This document shows, piece after piece, positions 56,989-64,000 of a stretch of DNA of 64,000 nucleotides. The stretch is from the NCBI GenBank assembly GCA_029990175.1, contig JARKIP010000017.1, positions 32,971,001-33,035,000 on the forward strand. Direction: 5' to 3'. Made by a program: the position numbers and the translations under genes. The first letter of the stretch is position 1, and every line of letters begins with the position of its first letter. This DNA is from Petunia secreta (lineage: Eukaryota; Streptophyta; Magnoliopsida; Solanales; Solanaceae). Below the pieces are notes generated by a model. The model was given only the letters and a program-made list of their open reading frames with translations, was not told the DNA's origin and did no database searches.

Positions 56989-57450
56989 GTAACACTTCTA
57001 TCACCCCGCAATTTCACTAGAAGAATCGTATGGTGAAAAAAAGTCTAGTTTGCTATCATATTTTTAGTAGTATCACTAACGTCACATATTTGCTAATAAT
57101 AAGTGTTACATTAAATGAAACTTAATTAGTATTTAAATAAAAGCTACAATTTCACAATTTTTTTATTTTTCATTTTCTTGGAGATGGTCTATTATCAAAT
57201 TGGTTGGGTTTTATTATTTAATTAATAACAAGGGTCGCCAATTTGCAAATATGGTCGAAGTGTGCATTCATATGGTGATGTGGCAATATTAGCGACTTTG
57301 TAGGTCAATTAGTCTAAGTTGAGCGACCATGTAGATACAAAACAAACATAGATGACTTTAGTTGTTAAATTGTAATACATGAATGACCATTTAAATTTTT
57401 AACTCAATGAAAGCATATTTTCTTTAAAGAGACAATGGTGTATACTAATT
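56989..57450 (+). other. Sequence downstream of MADS exon 2
   Basis: AT-rich. No K-box exon was recognised. Confidence 0.5.
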
Positions 57451-57795
57451 GGGGAATACAAACAAGTCCCTTAAAGCTATTTAAAAATATAAACTTAAAT
57501 ATATTATTATATGGAAAGGGACGCATGTTTAAATTGGAATTGGCAGTTAGTTAGGAGTTTTGTTCTGGGAAGATTACTGAAATTAAAATTGCAAAAGTTA
57601 GGGTAAAGTAGTAAAAATCTGTTGGGGAATACAAACAAGCCCCTTAAAGCTATTTACAAATATAAACTTAAATATATTATTATATGGAAAGGGACGAATG
57701 TTTAAATTGGAATTGGCAGTTAGTTAGGAGTTTTGTTCTGGGAAGATCTAAAATTAAAATTGCAAAAGTTAGGATAAAGTAGTAAAAATCTGTTT
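57451..57795 (+). repeat. 173-bp tandem duplication
   Basis: GGGGAATACAAACAAG starts at 57,451 and 57,624. The copies differ at a handful of sites and by small indels (for example GATTACTGAAATTAAAAT versus GATCTAAAATTAAAAT). The duplication is recent. Confidence 0.88.
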
Positions 57796-57819
57796 AATAT
57801 ATATATATATATATATATA
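57796..57819. repeat. (TA)n microsatellite at the Helitron border
   Basis: About 11 TA units. This AT run probably supplied the A/T target of the Helitron. Confidence 0.85.
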
Positions 57820-57846
57820 CTAGTACCGGGAACGCGCGTTGCGCGT
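57820..57846 (-). other. Helitron 3' terminus (hairpin plus CTAG)
   Basis: Stem ACGCGC (57,832-57,837) pairs with GCGCGT (57,841-57,846) over a 3-nt loop. Eight bases separate it from CTAG (57,820-57,823). The neighbouring base at 57,819 gives the flanking T on the minus strand. Confidence 0.7.
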
Positions 57847-58534
57847 GCAACCTGATTGTAGGGCTAAGATTGTTGCGAATGTTATGGAAGCAATTGGATA
57901 AAGGAGTAATAATTATAAAATCTTGTGGAGTAGATAGATTTGTTTGCGTCGACTTCTTAGACTATCTAAAATAGAGTTAAGTTAAGCAGTAGTGAGGTAT
58001 TTGGCTTAAAAATACAGTTGGTGTTAGTCGAGGACCTTGAATATTTGTTTGCCAATGCATTAACTTAATCGATAGACTTCATACATACAACTGTTATAAA
58101 GACAAAATATTTGAATTTTTAGAATAGCTATTTATATCGAATAAATTATAACACAGTCAGATGAAGTGGAGGAGCATAGGATACATGTTGTTGTAGAACT
58201 TTACTCGTATTTTCGGTCAATGAAATCTTTCCCTTGTGTTTGGCTAAAGTTAAAACCTCATAATCTTGCATTTCCAACAATGTGCTTTTAAGCACATAAT
58301 TAATTAAAAAAATGAACAATAACTTTTTTAGGATTAAAATTTGTTATATTTATTGAACATCGATCTTCAATATTTCTTTTTGTCGACATGTTTTCATTGT
58401 AAAAGAAAGACAAAGGCGTAGATTAAATTCAGAGACTAATAGTCCAACGACATACGGTTTGACCAACTATATATGTTTTCTGAACGACATATACTTTCCC
58501 CAACTCTATCTCGTTTCTTCCAGCCATCAGCCTA

Positions 58535-58765
58535 TTAATCACACTTTACAACATTTTCCTTTTGAAATTTGAATGCTCCAATAAACACCGTCGGTAGCAT
58601 AGTTTTTGGATAAGTTTTATCTTCTATATATTCTTCAGATATTACGATATCAGTTGTCTGTTGATACAATTCTCTTCGCAAGGTTGCTTGTTTTTTTCTA
58701 AAAGAATCAAGTCTTGCCGCTTCGAGTTTGATGTACATGTCATGCCCGTAATCTTCAGCCATCAC
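58535..58765 (-). pseudogene. Fragment of a Helitron N-terminal (Helitron_like_N) domain
   Basis: The 76-codon frame contains LDSFRKKQATLRRELYQQTT and, later, TMLPTVFIGAFKFQKENV. These match by eye the conserved segment of plant Helitron proteins in which RxxLYQ is followed by the LPxxFIGGPR block, here degraded. On the minus strand it lies downstream of the helicase, although in an intact protein it precedes it. Confidence 0.5.
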
Positions 58766-59320
58766 GATATCCGCAAGTTATTCTTAATGTATTTATACAT
58801 CAATAAGTGGTGTTACTCTAAATATATTGCATAATCTGTCCAGGGAATCAAACTTATAAATATCTAGTACCCTTGAAACATAGACTACAATATCCTATTT
58901 TATTGAAGAAAAGCAAAGGACAGAAAGCGAAGGCATATCTTTATTTGAACAAATCTGTAATACATATATATAGGAAGATGATTCAATATTTGGTGCGTAT
59001 GAATTTCAAGGGATACAGAGTTGCTGTTGTTGGGAAATAAATTTAACTAAAATATGATTAGTCCTGAACCTGTGAACAGAATGTTCAACCATATCAACCA
59101 CTAACAGAGAATTGGAAACGTTGAGAAGAATGGTACCTGGGTGCTGCAGATGTTGGTAACTACTGAAAATAAACCCAAACCTATCAAACTTATATAATGT
59201 GTATTAGAATTTGAAAGAAGGCAGACAGTAAATATTGGATGTGGAAGGTCAGCAGGAGACAGATCCCATAAGCTTTGTTTCTGTGACTACGTTCAATGAA
59301 TGGAGAAAACGTAAAGTTTG
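58766..59320. other. Helitron non-coding region, nothing recognised
   Basis: No supported frame or repeat. Confidence 0.4.
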
Positions 59321-59322
59321 CT

Positions 59323-59425
59323 TACAACATAAAGTTATCTTTTGGAATGGGGAAAACGTAATTATAGTTTTCTATGGTAAAGTTATCTTTTTGAATGTAG
59401 AAAACGTAATTATAGATGACTGCTT
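59323..59425 (+). repeat. Short tandem duplication (about 60 bp)
   Basis: TAAAGTTATCTTTTGGAATG and GAAAACGTAATTATAG are repeated as TAAAGTTATCTTTTTGAATG and GAAAACGTAATTATAG. Confidence 0.7.
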
Positions 59426-59559
59426 ATAATGGTCATCTTCTTTTTAAAAGAACATAAAACTTTTTGAACTTACGGTTGTGAGCATGTTAGAATTGAATTT
59501 CGGTATAATTTTCGAACAGAGGCCGAGTGGTTATGGATTCTTTTAATCTTTTGAACTAT

Positions 59560-60605
59560 AAGAGTCATGCGGGCGGAACGTAATTGTAGTGCTAAGCAGT
59601 TGGATCATGGAGGAATAACTGTAAAATGTTGTGGAATAGAAATTGTCTAGGGAGTATAGCTTTATGGTAGTGCAATAGTGTTACTTTGTTTCATGAGATA
59701 GCTTGCTTTGCATCGATGCATAATTGTGTTTAACGGATTTGTAAAAATTAACAGGAACTTACAGAAAAGGACTGAAGCAACCCCATCTTCACCTTTCAAA
59801 TGGCAGAGTATGAACATATCAAATTACCAACTCTTTATGTAGACAAATAAGGATATTTTGGCATAGACTGAGATGTTTGATACAAATTCTATTAACATCA
59901 TCCTTCTGGCTTGTTAAAAAATGTGCAATCTTAGTTATATATATTGGTTGTGAAAAACTGAAACAAAAATTGAAATGCACTTGCAGCCTTTCTATTTCAT
60001 AATAAAAATAATCTCTTCTATAATACATTCTCCAATTACATAGTAGAGTTCTAATGAGATAGTTCCATACTGAATACTGACTCCTGGGCATTGTGCTAGG
60101 ACAAACAGCGATGAAACGATAATGTTGCAGATAGTTGCTGCAAGTTTTGATGTATTAGGCTGTTGAATGCTGAAATTCCATCAAATCCTTCATTTGCTCT
60201 GCACGACAGGAAAAAGCATTAGTTGGGAAGGCGAGCTGTAACAGTTGAGGGAAGTATTGCATGTATGAAGCAACAGCTTAAACACTCTTACTTATATCTT
60301 CAGACTTGTAATTTTTAGAGAGAATTTAGTTCAATTAATCATTTAGTTGAACAGAGCTGCGTTGTTATGTTGATAGTACCAAACAGTGGGATGATATATG
60401 TATTGAATTGTCAGTAGTCCTTTGTGAAAGTAGTTACCTTTTTGTTTTCTCAGAGAATAAATGTAAAATTTTTACGGAAAACGGTCAAAAGCATGCTTAG
60501 ATTATCTAAAATAGAGTAAGTTTGCTATTTGTTTTCTATTTGGTTTAAAAATACACTCGCTATTAGTCAAGCAGCTCCAATATACGCGCGATGCTAGTTA
60601 TATGG
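59560..60605. repeat. Second copy of Helitron 3'-region blocks, split by about 0.8 kb
   Basis: 59,575-59,650 resembles 57,855-57,940 (GTAGTGCTAAG, GGAGGAATAACTGTAAAAT, TTGTGGAATAGA). 60,500-60,580 resembles 57,958-58,045 (TATCTAAAATAGAGT, TTGGTTTAAAAATACA, TTAGTCAAG). In the first copy these blocks are adjacent. Here about 840 bp separate them. Confidence 0.45.
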
Positions 60606-61485
60606 ATTAGGTAGAACCTCTCCAGCAATGGTTGTTCCAGACCAAGTGAAAACGAAAAATTTGTCCGTGAACTTTTTGCTATTGAGCAGCGATATCCCTG
60701 AACTGTTCCGTTTCATATTAATAAACTTCAAGATTATGTTAGAACCTCTTCGAGTCCCGTCGCTTGGTTGGTTGAATTCTGGGAGGTATTCATTAAGACA
60801 TTTCCGGAAAAAAGAAAGAACACAGAGACCATCATTTGCAAAAAAATTGGAACTTCGTTTAGCAGTATTGCTTCTTCAATTTCTGGTGCAGTGTTTTAAT
60901 ATGGCTGGTCTATTCGTCAGAGAAGTTCAGTCTTACATGCTAAATAATACTACTACTATGTTTATTGTCCTACTTCAAGTTTCTATGGTAACATCTATCA
61001 GGATGGACACGTGAAACACTAATGTCTGTGTCTTGTAATAGAACATTGTAATTAAGGATAATATACTGCTGCTTTGTTATTGGGAAATGTTTGAGCGATG
61101 CAGACATCTGTTCCTAGATACTGGCAACAATGCCTCCAAGTAGATGCATGAGAAAAATGTTTTAGCTACAACCCCAATATTCTCAGTAACATTAATATAA
61201 CATGTAGAAAGTAATGAAATTAAAGTAAAAAAATAAAGAATAGAAAAGTACCTCACAAACTGTTGCTACTTGTCTCTTCAGCAATTAGAAGCATTGAATT
61301 CTTTATCACTCCATTATGATGCATCATTCTTGAACTGTTTCAGTATTCACAAATATTAAAGTATGAAAATTTGTAAAATAATGAGAGATTTTCTGTGTAG
61401 AATCAAGATTTTAGAAGCAAATTGTTGTACCGAGCACTTCCTTGTAGACAATGTTTTTTGTGTAAGTTCCCTTTCGACGCTTGGG
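60606..61485. other. Helitron non-coding region
   Basis: A 128-codon plus-strand ORF (60,628-61,014) has no recognised domain and no promoter. Nothing else was found. Confidence 0.4.
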
Positions 61486-64000
61486 CTATTCCATTGTTGC
61501 CAAGACTCTTGTGGTGGACATAGACGTCCCTCGCGAGAGAGCGACGTATAGTTGTCCGTGGGAGAATACATGTTGGGGTAAATACAATCCGACATTCGAA
61601 ATTGTTTGGCCTTGTGCTTTGTTTATTGTCATCGCAAAGCATAAGCGCACAGGAAATTGCTTGCGTATGAATTTGAAAGGATATCCCTCATTATCCGGGG
61701 GGGGGGGGGGATAGTTGAATTCTTGGGAGGAAAACATTTTTACCCGCACAATGGCCAATCATAATTTCTGCATGGATGACGTTCTTGTCAAAGCCTCTGC
61801 ATATTAGTCTTGTCCCATTGCATAAGCCATTTGATGCATCTAGATTCCTGAGCAGCATAATAGGTGAATTTTTTTCCAGAACCAACCTGCAATTGGTAAA
61901 CATATTTGTGGGCATTAATTTTTTTGTTATAAGCCTTCAAATGAAAAGTTGATATAGATTTATGTGTATCCTCAGGAACCTGTGGGGTGGGAGTCCGTTT
62001 GGTGTCAAAGTATTGAGATATTCTTCCTGGTAGTAGTTGTTTGTGTCGTCTTCAGCCGAGTCAAAACTGACAAATGTTATGCTCTCTCCTGGGAATTTTC
62101 TACCAAAATTTCATTCAAGTAATCAACATATTCGTTTCGGATAGCCAAAATAGCACGTTCTGTAACATATTTTGCAGAACTTGCATTTTCCTGTAGCGCT
62201 GGAAATATTTCTCTTACCAAGGAATCAGTGGCAGTATCATCACTGTCGTATTTCACAGCCACCTCATTTGGAAGATGGATCAAATTATCTTCAATTGTCG
62301 GTTCATCTCCATTTCCGACGCGCAGCAAGAAGTCACTGAATGTTGGATCTGTTATTGCTCGCATGTTTGTTCGGAATTGAATCTTTTCCATCAAAGGCCA
62401 AAGAAATGATTTGACCAAACACGCATCTATTGTTTCTGCTCTTGTAGCTTTGGAAACTACTGGCAAGACCTGACGGAAATCCCCCCCAAAAACAATAACT
62501 TTTCCACCAAATGGACAGTCATTGTCCAGTATATCCCTGAAGCTTTTGTCGACAGTTTCAATGGTTTGCCGCTTTGCCATAGGCGCTTCATCCCATATGA
62601 TTAAATGAGCTTTTCTAATTAATTTAGCTGAGCCACTCTGTTTTGACATTTTTGTTATGGTTGTTTCATCTGTTTGAAGAGGGATGTCAAATCTAGAGTG
62701 AGCTGTACGACCTCCGGGCAAGATAGAAGCTGCTACACCACTGGTTGCAGTCGCTAATGCAATCATACCCCTGGAACGGATGTTTGCTAGCAAAGCTCTA
62801 TATAAGAATGTTTTACCAGTACCTCCGGGTCCGTCGACAAAGAATAATCCAGGCCTTGCAGAGTTGACACGTTCTAGAATTGTTTTGAATGCGTGTTCCT
62901 GTTCCGTGTAGAGCTTAGACTGTGCGTCAAAGTCTTCTGCGGTTACCTGCACAGCCAATTCTTCAGTTATTTCTCTGCATTCTGATTGACGACCTTGTTC
63001 AGCTATACTTGAATTTTGGGGAGGTCGTAGTTGTCAATGCTTTTGCCCATGCTCTGCAAATAATAGTTGATGTTGTTCAACGTACACTGTAACGGAACAT
63101 TAGATGAGGAATCATGGATTCTTGTGTAGTCTTCAGAGAGTTCGCTGTAGTATGTTTCCCAGAGCTGCCTTACATCTGTGGGATTACAGTGAACCAATAT
63201 TGTGGCAAATAAGCTCCGTAGGGCAGACGGCATTTGAAATGGACAGCTTCGCTCAAGCATTCAGAAATGCTGTTATCTGATTCTAGTAGGCCTCGTTCTT
63301 TGGCTGCTTATTTGAATGTTTCGCACTGTCTTCCATTTACAGTGAGCAAGTCTTGGAAAGACGTAGGTCCTATGACATGATTTAGTAAGAGTCGCTCATA
63401 GTATCTTTCTCCTTCTCTTGGATTTGCTGTACAAAACCATACATGTCAGTAAAGTCGATTAAGTTTAACCTAAAGTCATAATGTTTTGGCAAATCATAAA
63501 AGACTATATTCTATAAAAAAGTAAATGTTGCATTAATATAAGTGCTTGCGTCAATGATTTTATTTTTATGTCCAAAGCGTACCTGTTGCAATTCAACCGA
63601 TTACAGTTTTTTTTTTCCGTGGTGTCCAAATCTTAGATTGTGGTTTCCAAACATAGTGCTCTAGAAACTCCTTGTAGAGGTACTTCCGTGCGTCGGCATA
63701 GGTGAAGCACATGCAGAAATATTCGGTAAGCATTGTGCGGCCGACATTTTCTCCTGCAATGACATTTTGCAAATTTCGCGAGCTCCAATAGCACACTGTT
63801 GGTCACATATGGTAAGTTAGTCAAAGTGTTGGTACTGAAGAGATGTAGATATGGAGGCTATTTAATTTTACACCTGTTTGTTTATTTGGCAGATGTAATT
63901 GTAGACTCATTACAGCAGGTTGGATCTCAGTTAAGTTAAATTGATAAATTCTCCATAGTGCCTCAGGAGCGGAAACCCAACGTGCATCTTGGAAATTTTG
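61486..64000 (-). pseudogene. Helitron PIF1-type helicase, decayed, 5' end outside the window
   Basis: From right to left: QDARWVSAPEALWRIYQFNL at the window edge, then TMLTEYF...ARKYLYKEFLEHYVW and IWTPRKK (63,593-63,760). A 156-bp intron (63,582-63,427, GT/AG) follows, then the NPREGERYYERLLL region and VNGRQCETFK followed by a TAA. The helicase core (62,958-62,077) has Walker A GPGGTGKT, Walker B IIWDEAPM and the GGDFRQVLPV motif. A 93-bp intron (61,979-61,887) and the C-terminal motifs MLLRNLDASNGLCNGTRLIC, FAMTINKAQGQT and GQLYVALSRGTS complete it. Lesions: frameshifts near 62,100, between 62,958 and 63,003, and in a 14-C run (61,697-61,710), plus stops. In Helitrons this enzyme unwinds DNA during rolling-circle transposition. 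Confidence 0.88.

Larger units (their letters stand above)
57820..64000 (-). mobile_element. Helitron in minus orientation, extending past the right edge
   Basis: The 3' end is at 57,820: on the minus strand a GC-rich hairpin is followed by CTAG and a flanking T. A decayed PIF1-type helicase lies on the minus strand at 61,486-64,000, with the replication-initiator part expected beyond the window. The gap between (58,800-61,400) contains duplicated non-coding blocks, so more than one Helitron may be involved. Confidence 0.65.

Noticed and set aside
60628..61014. 128-codon plus-strand ORF inside the Helitron
   Set aside because: No recognised family or regulatory context, opposite to the element's coding strand.

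Overview
This window looks like plant nuclear DNA, most likely from the Solanaceae. The evidence is AT-rich sequence, GT-AG introns, a tRNA-headed SINE and RTE-type LINE tails of the kind common in Solanaceae, chromoviral (Tekay-type) Ty3/gypsy and Sirevirus-type Ty1/copia elements, Tourist-like MITEs and a plant Helitron. The family-level placement is inference. The window is mostly transposable elements nested in one another.

Layout: 0.2-2.6 kb holds degenerate inverted-repeat elements. 3.5-6.0 kb (minus strand) holds the one clearly intact host gene, a three-exon C2-domain protein of the CAR type (170 aa). 6.3-9.3 kb is a chain of five Tourist-like MITEs that share single TTA target sites. 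9.5-13.7 kb has another MITE, a SINE, degenerate tandem repeats, a Helitron 3' end and an RTE/SINE tail. 13.8-26.3 kb is a three-layer LTR nest, with a young but crippled Tekay element (15,327-23,265, TSD CTGAG) innermost. 26.3-30.7 kb is a degenerate element carrying a broken Ulp1 protease fragment between two arrays of a 66-bp hairpin-rich minisatellite. 31.4-34.6 kb holds a decayed MULE transposase remnant, a small two-exon gene with weak B3-like character, and a short TATA-preceded ORF.

From 34.8 kb to 57.0 kb there is a broken MADS-box gene on the plus strand. Its first exon is cut in two by a gag-only LTR element (34,833-40,834, exact TSD AACAC). Its first intron holds a Sirevirus (42,089-51,794, exact TSD GTTTG) and a LINE fragment. 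Its second exon lies at 56,914-56,988. No K-box exons were found downstream. A Helitron in minus orientation starts at 57,820 with a canonical hairpin plus CTAG end and runs off the right edge, with a decayed PIF1-type helicase at 61.5-64.0 kb.

The retroelement reading frames are all broken, mostly by nonsense transitions. The Tekay copy is notable because its LTRs are almost identical although it lacks gag and several catalytic residues, which points to recent mobilisation in trans. The C2 gene is the only locus with convincing intact coding capacity. The B3-like gene is the next best candidate.
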